Assembly: GCF_000369405.1 (NCBI RefSeq)
Contig: NZ_KB849999.1
Location: 310,001-374,000 of the forward strand
Reading direction: 5' to 3'
DNA: 64,000 bases
From: Acinetobacter sp. ANC 3929
Lineage (GTDB): Bacteria; Pseudomonadota; Gammaproteobacteria; Pseudomonadales; Moraxellaceae
Shown: in pieces, positions 1 through 9,679 of the stretch
Layout: each line of letters opens with the position of its first letter
Numbering within the stretch: the first letter of the stretch is position 1
The notes under the pieces: generated by a model
Told to the model about the DNA's origin: nothing
What the model saw: the letters and a program-made list of their open reading frames with translations, nothing else
The model's database searches: none
Position numbers and translations under genes: made by a program

Positions 1-56
1 ATTTCGCAACTTGAAAGGAATCTAAGAGCCTAAAGCTTGGATTTATTTTTTAATGT

Positions 57-84
57 ATAAAGGGCTGAATAATCAGCCCTTTAT
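57..84 (-). terminator. Hairpin after valS, probable terminator
   Basis: A perfect 12-bp inverted repeat (AAAGGGCTGA core, 4-nt loop) lies 30 bases beyond the valS stop codon. The stem is strong but only a short, interrupted T run follows on either strand, so efficient intrinsic termination is not certain. Confidence 0.6.
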
Positions 85-113
85 ATTACAGATTAAATTG
101 TAGCCTTTAAGGA

Positions 114-3014
114 TTAAAGCGCAGCAATCTGCTCCATACTTTGCTTAATCTTCATTAATTGATCAGCGAACTCAGCCAGTTTCACTTTTTCACCTTCAAC
201 CACGGCTGCTGGTGCTTTCGCTACAAAGCCTTCATTCGAAAGTTTATTGGCAATTTGATCATGTTGCTTTTGAACTTTATCCAAGTCTTTCTGCAAACGG
301 CCCAATTCAGCTTTAGGATCAATCAAGCCTTTCATTGGTACAAATACCGAAGCATGGCTGACAACGCTAGAGCAAGACAACGGTGGCTCTTGCTCATTGC
401 TTAAGAACTCAATGCTTTCAACTTTAGCCAATGCTTTGAATAAAGCTTCGATACGGATGATTTGCTCACGCTCAGCATCAGAAATATTCTTGAGTAATAC
501 AGGCAATAAACGCGCATTACCTAAGCCCATTTCACCACGAATATTACGTACTGCACCAATCAAACCTTGTAACCACTGCATATCTGCTTCAGCTTGATCA
601 TTCACTTTCGCTTGATCAGGCACAGGGTATTGCGCAGTCATAATCGTCGCACCGCCTTTGCCTAACATCGGCGCAAGCGTTTGCCAGATTTCTTCAGTCA
701 AATACGGCATCAACGGATGTGCCAAACGTAAAGACGCTTCCATTACCGCAAGTAACACACGGCGAACTTCCGCTTTACGCTCTTCAGATACATTGGCATC
801 GTTCAAAACAGGTTTGGTTAACTCAACGTACCAGTCACAGTATTCATTCCAGATAAAGTCATAGATCGCTTGCGCAGCAAGGTCTAAACGATACGTAGCG
901 AATGCTTGATGTACCGCAGCTTCTGCTTTTTGCAAACGGCTCATGATCCATTTTTCTGGAAGTTCCCACAGCTCAGGACGCGCTTCTTGAGCAACCGTTT
1001 GACCTTCAACATTCATCAGCACGAAACGGGTCGCGTTCCAGATTTTGTTGGCAAAGTTACGGTAACCTTCAACACGTTTCATATCAAACTTAATGTCACG
1101 ACCTGTATTCGCCAATGCACAGAACGTGAAACGAACTGCATCGGTACCATAAGCTTGAATGCCTTCTGGAAATTCTTTACGGGTTGATTTTTCAATCTTC
1201 GCCGCTTGTTTCGGATTCATTAGACCTGTAGTACGTTTTTGTACCAAAGTCTCAAGGTCAACACCGTCAATCAAGTCCAGTGGATCAAGTACGTTACCCT
1301 TAGACTTCGACATTTTTTGACCTTCGCCATCACGAACCAGACCGTGAACATAGACCGTTTTAAACGGGACTTGTGGTGTACCATCTTCATTCTTCATGAA
1401 GTGCATCGTAAACATGATCATACGAGCAACCCAGAAGAAGATGATGTCAAAGCCTGTCACCAATACATCAGTTGGGTGGAACGTATTGAGGAAATAGTTT
1501 TCCGCATCTTTCTTGGCATCGCCAGTCCAACCTAAAGTTGAGAACGTCCAAAGCGCAGAAGAGAACCACGTATCCAGTACATCTTCATCTTGGCTTAACA
1601 CAACATCAGCAGGGATGTTGTTTTTAGCACGGACTTCCGCTTCGTCACGACCAACATAGATGTTACCTTCAGCGTCGTACCAAGCTGGGATACGGTGACC
1701 CCACCAAAGCTGACGAGAGATACACCAGTCTTGGATGTTGTTCATCCACGCCATGTACATGTTGCTGTACTGTTCAGGAACAAACTTGATACGACCATCT
1801 TGAACTGCTTCAATTGCAGGTTGAGCCAATGGTGCAATTTTTACATACCATTGGTCTGTCAATAACGGCTCAACGATTACACCTGAACGGTCACCGCGAG
1901 GTGGCTTCAAGGTATAAGGTTGGATTTGATCTAACCAGCCTTCAGCTTCGGCTTGTTCAACCAGTTTTTTACGTGCGTCAAAACGCTCTAAACCGATATA
2001 GTCCGCAGGGGCAGGGATGGTTTTAGAAATTTGTTCGCCTGCTTTCGCGATGTATTCAAACTCAGCCAATACTTCTGCATTTTTATTGAAGATATTGATG
2101 ATTGGCAATTCACAACGCTTACCGACTTCATAGTCGTTAAAGTCATGTGCAGGAGTGATTTTCACACAGCCTGTACCGAATTCTTTATCGACATATTCGT
2201 CTTTAACGATTGGAACAGCACGGCCTGTAATTGGCAGGATAATGTTCTGACCCACAAGGTGTGAATAGCGTTCATCATCAAGTGCCACAGCAACCGCAGT
2301 ATCACCTAACAAGGTTTCAGGACGAGTTGTAGCGACAACGATATGGTCTTTGCCATCGTGGGTACGTAGGTTTTTATCTTCAAAGAAATATTTGAAGTGC
2401 CACAATGAACCTGCTTCTTCTTTATCTGATTCAACTTCTAAGTCGGATAGGGCCGTTTGTAGTTTCGGGTCCCAGTTGACTAAGCGTTTGCCACGATAGA
2501 TCAAGCCATCTTCATGCAGTTTAACGAAGACTTCTTTGACAGCATTCGACAAACCTTCATCCATAGTGAAGCGTTCACGCGACCAGTCCACTGAAGAACC
2601 TAGGCGACGGATCTGACGGGTGATGGTATCGCCCGATTGCTCTTTCCATTCCCAGATCTTTTCGATGAATTTTTCACGACCTAAGTCATGACGGCTGACA
2701 CCTTGTGCACCCAATTGACGCTCGACCACCATCTGCGTTGCAATCCCCGCATGGTCAGTCCCTGGTTGCCATAAGGTATTTTTACCCATCATACGGTTGT
2801 AACGAGTCAATGCATCCATGATGGCATTGTTAAAACCATGCCCCATGTGCAAGCTACCGGTGACGTTCGGTGGCGGAATCATGATACAGAATGATTCACC
2901 TTGACCTGAAGGCTTGAAGTAACCTTGTTGTTCCCAGATTTGATACCATTTCTTCTCGATCTCGGTTGGATCGTAAGTGGTTGCAATATTTTGAGCAGAT
3001 TGAGCGTCAGTCAT
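114..3014 (-). CDS. valS: Valyl-tRNA synthetase
   Basis: This class I aminoacyl-tRNA synthetase charges tRNA-Val in the cytoplasm and edits misactivated threonine. The 966-residue product is close to the usual bacterial length (about 950). The N-terminal region has the HIGH-type motif within [13 protein letters not shown], a long editing (CP1) domain with [13 protein letters not shown] follows, and the KMSKS motif appears as [12 protein letters not shown]. The C-terminal third has the anticodon-binding domain and the coiled-coil arm ([17 protein letters not shown]) that is specific to ValRS. The start ATG encodes MTDAQSAQN. It is a single gene, divergent from the next unit. Confidence 0.98.
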   Translation of the reverse strand: MTDAQSAQNIATTYDPTEIEKKWYQIWEQQGYFKPSGQGESFCIMIPPPNVTGSLHMGHGFNNAIMDALTRYNRMMGKNTLWQPGTDHAGIATQMVVERQLGAQGVSRHDLGREKFIEKIWEWKEQSGDTITRQIRRLGSSVDWSRERFTMDEGLSNAVKEVFVKLHEDGLIYRGKRLVNWDPKLQTALSDLEVESDKEEAGSLWHFKYFFEDKNLRTHDGKDHIVVATTRPETLLGDTAVAVALDDERYSHLVGQNIILPITGRAVPIVKDEYVDKEFGTGCVKITPAHDFNDYEVGKRCELPIINIFNKNAEVLAEFEYIAKAGEQISKTIPAPADYIGLERFDARKKLVEQAEAEGWLDQIQPYTLKPPRGDRSGVIVEPLLTDQWYVKIAPLAQPAIEAVQDGRIKFVPEQYSNMYMAWMNNIQDWCISRQLWWGHRIPAWYDAEGNIYVGRDEAEVRAKNNIPADVVLSQDEDVLDTWFSSALWTFSTLGWTGDAKKDAENYFLNTFHPTDVLVTGFDIIFFWVARMIMFTMHFMKNEDGTPQVPFKTVYVHGLVRDGEGQKMSKSKGNVLDPLDLIDGVDLETLVQKRTTGLMNPKQAAKIEKSTRKEFPEGIQAYGTDAVRFTFCALANTGRDIKFDMKRVEGYRNFANKIWNATRFVLMNVEGQTVAQEARPELWELPEKWIMSRLQKAEAAVHQAFATYRLDLAAQAIYDFIWNEYCDWYVELTKPVLNDANVSEERKAEVRRVLLAVMEASLRLAHPLMPYLTEEIWQTLAPMLGKGGATIMTAQYPVPDQAKVNDQAEADMQWLQGLIGAVRNIRGEMGLGNARLLPVLLKNISDAEREQIIRIEALFKALAKVESIEFLSNEQEPPLSCSSVVSHASVFVPMKGLIDPKAELGRLQKDLDKVQKQHDQIANKLSNEGFVAKAPAAVVEGEKVKLAEFADQLMKIKQSMEQIAAL

Positions 3015-3386
3015 AGTACAGAAGATTAAAATTGAATAAAAAATTGCATCTATTGTAGCAAAAAATCCTCGCTTCTGTAGGCATTTCAGCCTGACCTGAT
3101 GTGAATGATAAAAGCCGTCTAAATAATGGCTAAATTGAGGCTTCTTGAGCTTTGATAGATCAGATGTTTAGTACATCTTCATAATCTGGCTTTGATTACT
3201 GGTGATCGACTGATCAATCTGGATAAATGCTTTATAGATTTCATTTTTCTCTGAAAAAGCCGATGAAAGGCGTTGGATTTTTATATAAATAGGGTTAGAT
3301 TTGTGTAATGCATCACATAACTTAAAAATATTGATGCTCAAAACAACAATATAAGAATGCGAAAAACTAAAAAAGGGATACTTCTC
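3015..3386. other. Divergent intergenic region, valS / unknown gene
   Basis: These 372 bases between two divergent genes must hold both promoters. I see no strong sigma70 consensus pair, no notable inverted repeat and no credible small gene. Confidence 0.5.
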
Positions 3387-4067
3387 ATGAGTTATTCAAT
3401 CCTGTTGAAAATTAATGACGTCACACATGGGCAATTTGAAACGATCCGCCAACAGCTCAACGCAGGTACGCATGAGAGTCAATCCCGTATCTTGGGGGAG
3501 GTGCTATCCGAAATTGCCTGCGATATTGTTGAGCAAGTATTTTCTGTACTCTTGATTCAGAATCGTCAGCCAACACAATTGACACATAAGTACACTGTTG
3601 AGTCCGAAAAAGTGATTCAACAGATTATTGGTGCGGTACGTAAATATATGCCGTGGTCAATTGCACTGTTTGGTAATGAGCGTCTCTGTCCATTTGCCAA
3701 TTACTTTTCCAATATGATCAAGTACCACGATGAGCAGGTTTATGTATCTTATCCGATTGATCGACAGTTAGTACAGCAGGTACATGTACTGGTCACGAAA
3801 CTAAAAAACAATGAAATCAGTGACATGGTTGATGTATTTCAAACCTTGATTCAAATTGTTGATTTGGGGGTAACCAACTTGATTCGTGAACCGAAAAAAT
3901 GCCTTAACTTTAATAGGGTAGTGGATAAAACCTTAAATGGGGTGATTAATATGACCGCGCATTTAAGTTATAAGCGTTTAGAGAAAATGGGTAACCAAGT
4001 CGATACTGGTACTGCGACGGATTGCGTTAATCATTTTTTAGCATTTATGCATGTCGATACAGAATAG
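3387..4067 (+). CDS. Protein of unknown function, tandem paralogue A
   Basis: I do not recognise a domain. The product is 226 residues, soluble-looking, without signal peptide or membrane segment. It is clearly paralogous to the next gene: both share an ESEKVIQQI..A.RKYMPWSI..FGN block in the middle and a near-identical C-terminal block (LIREPKKCL.F, then VVDKTLNGVINMT, then YKRLEKMG). An ATG ten codons upstream is in frame, but the AAAAAGGGA ribosome-binding sequence and the alignment with paralogue B both place the start at MSYSILLK. A terminator follows, so the two copies may be transcribed separately. The function cannot be inferred from the sequence. Confidence 0.85.
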   Translation: MSYSILLKINDVTHGQFETIRQQLNAGTHESQSRILGEVLSEIACDIVEQVFSVLLIQNRQPTQLTHKYTVESEKVIQQIIGAVRKYMPWSIALFGNERLCPFANYFSNMIKYHDEQVYVSYPIDRQLVQQVHVLVTKLKNNEISDMVDVFQTLIQIVDLGVTNLIREPKKCLNFNRVVDKTLNGVINMTAHLSYKRLEKMGNQVDTGTATDCVNHFLAFMHVDTE

Positions 4068-4122
4068 AGTGTGATAAATTCGGCGTGTACAATGCCAAAA
4101 ATGTAGAAAAATAGATTGAATT

Positions 4123-4151
4123 AAAGGGCTTGTTAAACAAGCTCTTTTTTT
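4123..4151 (+). terminator. Intrinsic terminator between the tandem paralogues
   Basis: A GC-rich stem (GGGCTTG pairing with CAAGCTC through one G-U) is followed by seven T residues, a good Rho-independent terminator for the upstream gene. Confidence 0.75.
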
Positions 4152-4179
4152 ATGGAATCTTACAATTAGGGTTATGAAA

Positions 4180-4842
4180 ATGAACACCGCCGTTTTTTTA
4201 AATATTCATGCGGATACATACGCAAGGTTTGCGTATATTCGAACGCAATTGTTGCAAGGAACTACGGAAAGCCAAGCCAGTGCACTAGGCAATGTCTTAT
4301 CAGAAATTGCTTGTGAAGTGATTGAACAAGTATTTATGGTGCTATTACAAGAAAATCAGCACTATTCACAAACAGGTGAATCTGAGAAAGTCATCCAACA
4401 AATTTTAGAAGCGATTCGCAAATATATGCCATGGTCGATTTCATTCTTTGGGAATGACCGTTTAATTCCGTTGGTTGAATATCTTTCAAAGACCTTACAG
4501 ATTGAAGATGAACAGGTGTACATGACCTATCCTGTCGAGCAGCATTTAGCACAGAAAGTCATTGCGTCGAGCCAAAAGTTGGGGGATGGAGATCATCGAG
4601 AAATTACCAATGCACTGAAACTTCTCACTGAAGTGATTGATTCAGGCGTGACGCATTTGATTCGCGAACCGAAAAAATGCCTCAAGTTCAATTTTGTGGT
4701 CGATAAAACCCTCAATGGCGTAATTAATATGACCACACATTTGGGTTATAAACGTTTGGAAAAACTAGGGACTCAAATTGATCAGCAAGTAGCGGCAACA
4801 TATGTAGATTACTTCCTGAAATTTATGCGTCATCAAGCATAG
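4180..4842 (+). CDS. Protein of unknown function, tandem paralogue B
   Basis: This 220-residue protein is the second copy of the family described for its upstream neighbour. Its strongest block is LIREPKKCLKFN followed by VVDKTLNGVINMTTHLGYK. An ATG two codons earlier lies only 2 bases from the AGGG sequence, whereas the chosen ATG (MNTAVFLNIH) has 8-base spacing and aligns residue for residue with the start of paralogue A. The next gene begins 13 bases after the stop, so this copy may be cotranscribed with the SDR and PP-loop genes. No catalytic motif or membrane segment is visible. Confidence 0.85.
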   Translation: MNTAVFLNIHADTYARFAYIRTQLLQGTTESQASALGNVLSEIACEVIEQVFMVLLQENQHYSQTGESEKVIQQILEAIRKYMPWSISFFGNDRLIPLVEYLSKTLQIEDEQVYMTYPVEQHLAQKVIASSQKLGDGDHREITNALKLLTEVIDSGVTHLIREPKKCLKFNFVVDKTLNGVINMTTHLGYKRLEKLGTQIDQQVAATYVDYFLKFMRHQA

Positions 4843-4855
4843 GTAGGACATGGAA

Positions 4856-5662
4856 ATGGCAAAACTCAAAACTCTTGAAAATAAAGTGGTCTGGATTACA
4901 GGTGCATCTTCTGGTTTAGGTAAAGCTTTAGCCCGCGAATGTGCATTACAAGGTGCACAAGTGGTGCTGACCTCACGTCGTTATGATGAATTAGAAGCAG
5001 TGCGTGTCGGTTTACTCAAACCAGAACAGCATATTTCGATTGCTGCGGACATTACCGATGAAGCCCAAGTTCGCCATGCACATGAACAGGTTCTAGCCAG
5101 CAAAGGGCGTATTGATTGGCTCATCAATAATGCAGGCTTGAGTCAACGTGCCTTGATCCAAGACACCACCATGCAAACTGAACGTGCCATCATGGAAGTT
5201 GACTACTTCTCGCAAGTGTTCTTTACCAAAACCGTGTTGCCGACCTTGTTAAAACAAAAATCAGGTCGGGTGGTCTTTGTTTCCAGTGTGGCGGGTTTGT
5301 TAGGTACGCAATATCGCGCTACTTATTCGGCTGCTAAAGGCGCGATTCATTTATGGGCCAACAGCTTGCGTGCTGAAGTATCTAAAGACGGTATTGAAGT
5401 CTCTGTGGTGTTCCCAGGGTTTGTGAAAACCAATGTATCTTTCAATGCTTTAAATGGCGAAGGCAAGCCACAAGGACATCAAGATGAAGCCATTGAAAAT
5501 GGTTTAGATGCCGATGTATTCGCCGAACGTGTGGTGGAGTCGTTGATGGCAGGGGATGAATATATTGTGGTAGGTGGGAAAAAAGAGCAACTGGGTGTGC
5601 TGGTTTCTCGTTTGTCGCCAAGCTTGTTGTATAAAATGATCCGAAAAATGAAAGTGAAATGA
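4856..5662 (+). CDS. Short-chain dehydrogenase/reductase (SDR) family oxidoreductase
   Basis: The 268-residue protein has a classical SDR Rossmann fold: the TGASSGLG cofactor loop near residue 16, the NNAG motif, a catalytic Ser in VFVSSVAG and the YxxxK pair in ATYSAAKGA. The GKALARE and SRRYDEL segments suggest NADP(H). The tail (SRLSPSLLYKMIRKMKVK) resembles DHRS7-like SDRs with a basic, possibly membrane-associated end. The substrate is unknown. AGGTAGG stands 8 bases before the chosen ATG; the ATG two codons upstream is too close to it. The stop overlaps the next gene by 4 bases (ATGA), so the two are translationally coupled. Confidence 0.92.
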   Translation: MAKLKTLENKVVWITGASSGLGKALARECALQGAQVVLTSRRYDELEAVRVGLLKPEQHISIAADITDEAQVRHAHEQVLASKGRIDWLINNAGLSQRALIQDTTMQTERAIMEVDYFSQVFFTKTVLPTLLKQKSGRVVFVSSVAGLLGTQYRATYSAAKGAIHLWANSLRAEVSKDGIEVSVVFPGFVKTNVSFNALNGEGKPQGHQDEAIENGLDADVFAERVVESLMAGDEYIVVGGKKEQLGVLVSRLSPSLLYKMIRKMKVK

Positions 5663-6366
5663 GTGTGAATAACAGCAAGAAAGCCGTTTTCAATTGGAGT
5701 GGTGGTAAAGATTCATCTTTGGCATTGTACAAAGTTTTACAGCAGAGTGAATTCGAGGTGGTTGCCTTATTAACCACGGTGAATGAAGAAACTGAGTTGT
5801 CTTCGATGCATGCGATTCCACATAAATTGCTCGAAAAGCAGGCTGAAAGTATTGGTATTCCACTCTATCCAGTGTTTTTGCCAAAGAATCTCCCCGTATA
5901 TGAACAGCGTATGTTGGATGCTGCCAATCATTTTAGAGCACAGGGTGTTGAGCATTTTATCTTTGGTGATATTTATTTAAGCGATGTGCGCAAATATCGG
6001 GAAGACCGTTTACATCCTTTGGGCATTGAAGTGGTTGAGCCAATATGGAATCTGAACTCGACTGAAGTAATGCAGGATTTCTTGGATTCAGGCATTAAAA
6101 CCAAGATCATCGTGACAGATGCCAGCAAACTGGATCAGTCATTTATTGGCCAAGATATCGATGCGGATCTGATTGAACGGATGCCAAGCGGAGTTGATGT
6201 CTGTGGCGAGAACGGTGAATATCACACCTTTGCTTATGCAGGTGGTTTATTTAAGCATCCTGTTGTGTTTGAAATTGCTGAAACGCGTCAGATGTCATAC
6301 GAGTTTAAGTTAGAAAATGGGGAAGAAAAAAACTATCACTATTGGCAAGCGATTTTTGCCGAGTAG
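5659..6366 (+). CDS. Dph6-related PP-loop ATP pyrophosphatase (adenine nucleotide alpha hydrolase fold)
   Basis: The N-terminus carries the PP-loop SGGKDSSLALYK, which binds ATP for adenylation, and the C-terminal half has the CGENGEYHTFAY motif typical of the Dph6/MJ0570 family. In eukaryotes and archaea the family makes diphthamide amidase, but bacteria lack diphthamide, so the bacterial substrate is unknown and the usual name diphthine-ammonia ligase is probably wrong here. The length of 235 residues is normal. The start overlaps the stop of the SDR gene by 4 bases, which supports the assigned ATG and cotranslation. Confidence 0.88.
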   Translation: MSVNNSKKAVFNWSGGKDSSLALYKVLQQSEFEVVALLTTVNEETELSSMHAIPHKLLEKQAESIGIPLYPVFLPKNLPVYEQRMLDAANHFRAQGVEHFIFGDIYLSDVRKYREDRLHPLGIEVVEPIWNLNSTEVMQDFLDSGIKTKIIVTDASKLDQSFIGQDIDADLIERMPSGVDVCGENGEYHTFAYAGGLFKHPVVFEIAETRQMSYEFKLENGEEKNYHYWQAIFAE

Positions 6367-6440
6367 GGTAGAGTTTTTTTAACCTTGATCTCACAAAGTA
6401 TTTATTTTTGATTTTTGGCTAAAAAATGATACTCGCAAAT

Positions 6441-6530
6441 GTCATCTACAACCTGCGCGGTCTTTATAAAAATGATGTTTTTTCAATACGGATATGAAAA
6501 TGAAAGGAGTGAACAGTTTTTGTAGATGAC
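6441..6530. repeat. 11-bp perfect inverted repeat pair
   Basis: GTCATCTACAA at 6441-6451 is perfectly repeated in inverse as TTGTAGATGAC at 6520-6530, with 68 bases between. It sits directly left of a strong hairpin, so the two may be parts of one small repeated or RNA element. Confidence 0.7.
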
Positions 6531-6533
6531 GAT

Positions 6534-6573
6534 GGTTTTGCCTACTTTTTCCGGAAGAAAAGTAGGTCCAACC
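6534..6573. repeat. Hairpin-forming element with CCGG loop
   Basis: CCTACTTTT pairs with AAAAGTAGG around an 8-base loop TCCGGAAG. After a symmetric 3-by-3 internal loop, GGTT pairs with AACC. From memory, hairpins of this type recur between genes in Acinetobacter genomes, but I cannot confirm copy number here. Confidence 0.6.
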
Positions 6574-7046
6574 GAAGGTTTATTTTAAAACAGGATGGGC
6601 ACTCAATATGACTCTGTTGTGATTATTCTTTCAATGTGTTGAAAGAATCGTCGAACTTATGCTACTTATTTAAAATAGCTGTTCGATATGAAAACGCTTA
6701 AATTGTCCTATCTTGTCTCACTAAGGTTGTGGTACCTAATCGAATTCTTATAAACTGACCAGCGTATAGAGCATATGTGTTTTCTGCTGGATGGAATGAA
6801 CAGAGCATAAAGATAAGATGATGAGTTCGTAAAAGCATCAATATTTTTAAAAATCATTAAACCCGTTATTTACTTTTTATTAAAAAAAGCTACTTGATAA
6901 AAACCAGACATTTTTTGCACAATCATTCGATTGGTCTTCACTGAAAAATAAGCATAATACAAAGCTCTGGCATTAGCGTGAATCGCTGCCTAGATCCAAA
7001 TGAATAATACTCACCTCTCTTCGCAGTGAAGGCATGGAGATAGTAC

Positions 7047-8675
7047 ATGGAACGACGACTTTCACTTTTGGCAAAGGAACGCACGATTGCCCATTCTGGT
7101 TATAACCGTTGGCTATTACCTCCTGCCGCACTCGCGATTCATCTCAGTATTGGTATGGCATATGGTTTTTCCGTATTTTGGTTACCATTATCAAAAGCCT
7201 TGGGAATTGATGCGCCAATCGAATGTAAAAATATAGGTCTGCTTGAGCAGTTGTTCACTACAACCTGTGACTGGAGTGTGTCTACATTAAGCATTATGTA
7301 CACACTATTTTTTGTATTTCTCGGTTCGTCTGCTTTTTTGTTTGGTGGTTGGCTTGAGCATGCTGGACCTCGAAAGGCGGGTGTGGTTGCGGCATTTTGC
7401 TGGGCAAGTGGTTTGATTTTGTCTGCGTTAGGTGTTTATACACACCAGCTATGGTTGATGTGGTTAGGCGGAGGTGTGGGCGGAATAGGGCTTGGGCTTG
7501 GCTATATTTCACCTGTATCTACCCTGATTAAGTGGTTTCCAGACCGCCGTGGTTTAGCAACAGGTCTTGCCATTATGGGCTTTGGTGGAGGTGCCATGAT
7601 TGGTGCGCCACTCGCAGATAAATTGATGAAGTTGTTTGCAACAGATACTTCTGTGGGTGTGTGGCAAACGTTTTTGGTACTGGCTGCTGTTTATTTTATT
7701 TTTATGATGGGAGGAGCATTTGGTTATCGAATTCCACCTTCAAATTGGAAACCGAGTGGCTGGCAACCAAGCGCAACGCATACGACGGCTTTAGTCACCA
7801 ATCGGCACGTACATTTAAATAAAGCATGGAAAACCAAACAGTTTTGGCTCATTTGGGGGGTACTCTGCTTAAATGTTTCTGCGGGGATTGGTATTCTAGC
7901 CATGGCTTCACCCTTGTTGCAGGAGGTGTTTGGTGGACGTCTTATTGGTTTAGATTTGGGAATCAATGAGTTAAATACCGAGCAGAAAATGCAGATCGCA
8001 ACTTTTGCAGCAGGTTTCACGGGTTTACTGTCATTATTTAATATTGCAGGGCGTTTCTTTTGGGCATCGGCATCGGACTTTATTGGTCGTAAAACCACAT
8101 ATTTCATTTTTCTGGCATTGGGCTTTTTGTTATATGTCTCGATTCCACAACTTGCTCATGCGGAAAATCTACCTTTATTCGTTTTAGCTTTCTGCGTCAT
8201 TCTATCAATGTATGGCGGGGGCTTTGCTACGGTTCCTACTTATCTAGCGGATATTTTTGGTACACAAATGGTCGGGGCAATTCATGGCCGTTTGCTGACA
8301 GCATGGTCTGTGGCAGGCGTATAGGGGACATTATTGATAACCAATATTCGTGATTATCAACTGGCGCATGGCGTGGCTCAAGCGCAATCTTATGATACGA
8401 CGATGTATATTTTGGCGGCTATGCTAGCCATTGGATTTGTACTCAATTTAATGGTCAAACCAGTTGATGAAGATAAATACATGACAGAGGCTGAATTGGC
8501 TGCTGAAAAGGCTTTGGCACATGAGAAATTACCGCAAGATTTAAGCCTGAATCATGATGTAGCACATGAACCTTCCAAGACAATTACTGTGGTACTGGCT
8601 TGGCTGGTTGTCGGCCTACCTTTGCTAGCAGGTATTTGGTTTACCTTACAGAAGGCAGTTGTTTTATTCCATTAA
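7047..8675 (+). pseudogene. OFA-family MFS transporter interrupted by an in-frame amber codon
   Basis: The reading frame encodes a 12-segment major facilitator of the oxalate/formate antiporter (OFA) type: N-terminal LSIGMAYGFSVFWLPLSKALG, a GGVGGIGLGLGYISPVSTLIKWFPDRRG loop, and FNIAGRFFWASASDFIGRK near the middle loop. After residue 425 (AWSVAGV) a TAG stop occurs at 8322-8324. The same frame then continues for 117 codons (LLITNIRDYQ onward) with the expected last membrane segments and a normal stop, giving a usual total of about 540 residues. The break is therefore a nonsense change, not a frameshift. GGAGAT lies 6 bases before the ATG. A truncated product would lack the last part of the C-terminal bundle and probably not transport. 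Confidence 0.85.
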
Positions 8676-8694
8676 CTAAAATATGTCTTACCAT

Positions 8695-8726
8695 AAAAAA
8701 TGCCTCATTGTGACTGAGGCATTTTT
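8695..8726 (+). terminator. Intrinsic terminator after the MFS gene
   Basis: AAAAATGCCTCA pairs with TGAGGCATTTTT around a 7-base loop. The A/T flanks make it bidirectional, so it can also serve the leftward ybjQ-like gene that ends at 8770. Confidence 0.85.
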
Positions 8727-8769
8727 ATTCTGTTGTTCTCTATAGTAACTCCAGAATAGGATACTGTTA

Positions 8770-9213
8770 TCAGTGTGGAGCGTTTACTATAGCGGTTCCA
8801 TAGGCAAAGACTTCAACCATACCACCTTGCATTCCCAATTCTGTGGTACTGAGTCGCACCCCCATAATCTGATTGGCACCCATGGCATGGGCTTCTTGCT
8901 TGAGTCGAATCATGGCTTCACGACGTGCACGTTCTACCACGCTTTCATAGCTGACTAAACGACCACCAAAGAAGTTGCGAATGGTTGCCAGTACGTACTT
9001 AAAATAATCGTGGGAGATTACCACATTGCTGCTGACCATTTGCCCATAGGCTGAGCTTTCTACAAAGCGATTGGTATCGATACGAATATGGGAAAATTGC
9101 TTTTCTTTCTGATCAAGCTCACGTAAGTGCTTTTGCTCGATATGGCGACCAAACCCCCAACCGACTGAAAATAGGATCAGAAACAGGACAATCTGAAAAA
9201 TTAATCCATCCAT
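8770..9213 (-). CDS. YbjQ/UPF0145-family protein with N-terminal membrane anchor
   Basis: The 147-residue product starts with one membrane segment (IFQIVLFLILFSVGWGFG), followed by a short charged linker and a YbjQ domain: the FFGGRLVSYE turn, the helix REAMIRLKQEAHAMGANQIMG and the final strand EVFAYGTAIV. The YbjQ fold forms pentamers and is annotated as heavy-metal binding, but a function is not proven. An adjacent soluble paralogue lies 8 bases upstream, so the pair is probably one transcript. Confidence 0.88.
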   Translation of the reverse strand: MDGLIFQIVLFLILFSVGWGFGRHIEQKHLRELDQKEKQFSHIRIDTNRFVESSAYGQMVSSNVVISHDYFKYVLATIRNFFGGRLVSYESVVERARREAMIRLKQEAHAMGANQIMGVRLSTTELGMQGGMVEVFAYGTAIVNAPH

Positions 9214-9221
9214 AATTTTGC

Positions 9222-9572
9222 CTATGCGCTGAATGGATCAGGAAGTTTAGGTGCAATGGGTTGAACCACAACCGCTGTACCATAGACAAATAACTCCGAT
9301 GCGCCTTGGGCAATATTCGAAGTCGAGAAACGAATACCGACAATGGCATTGGCACCTAAAGCTTTTGCCTTATCAATCATCCGTTGTGTCGCTTCTTGGC
9401 GAGATTCTTCAAGGAGCTCGGTATAACCTGTTAATTCACCCCCAACAATATTCTTTAAACCTGCCATCAAATCACGACCAACGTGTTTACTACGAACGGT
9501 GCTGCCATAAACGACATCCAACTGACGTAAGATTTCATGACCTGGTACAGACTCTAAACTGCTTAATAACAT
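9222..9572 (-). CDS. ybjQ: YbjQ/UPF0145-family protein
   Basis: This soluble 116-residue protein has the full YbjQ pattern: VVYGSTVRSKHVGRDLMAG, NIVGGELTGYTELL, KAKALGANAIVGIRF and LFVYGTAVV. The frame is open for 25 codons further upstream, but family members start close to the residues chosen here (MLLSSLESVPG), and the upstream codons look non-conserved. The ribosome-binding site is weak. It is followed after 8 bases by the membrane-anchored paralogue. The biological role is unknown; metal binding is the family label. Confidence 0.88.
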   Translation of the reverse strand: MLLSSLESVPGHEILRQLDVVYGSTVRSKHVGRDLMAGLKNIVGGELTGYTELLEESRQEATQRMIDKAKALGANAIVGIRFSTSNIAQGASELFVYGTAVVVQPIAPKLPDPFSA

Positions 9573-9679
9573 CGTATTTTCTAAATCATCAATATATTGA
9601 GTTTGAAGATAAGAAATATTGGCAATGGTTGCAATAAAAAAGCCCACCGAAGTGAGCTTTTTATTCGCAAAAGATGAAA

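Larger units (their letters stand above)
6367..7046. other. Gene-free region with structured elements
   Basis: No convincing ORF lies in these 680 bases. The left part holds an 11-bp inverted repeat and a strong hairpin, listed separately. The right part upstream of the MFS gene has a possible weak promoter, TTGGTC-16-CATAAT, near 6934-6961, which I consider only suggestive. Confidence 0.5.

Noticed and set aside
5442..5777. Antisense frame of 111 codons over the SDR/PP-loop junction
   Set aside because: Overlaps two well-supported genes and has low-complexity, non-protein-like sequence.
7724..8107. Antisense frame of 127 codons inside the MFS gene
   Set aside because: Shadow of the real coding frame; no ribosome-binding site or family match.
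7047..8675. Frameshift in the MFS gene
   Set aside because: Both parts are in the same reading frame (both starts are multiples of three apart), so the break is a stop codon, not an insertion or deletion. Pyrrolysine decoding was also dismissed: no reason to expect it in this organism.
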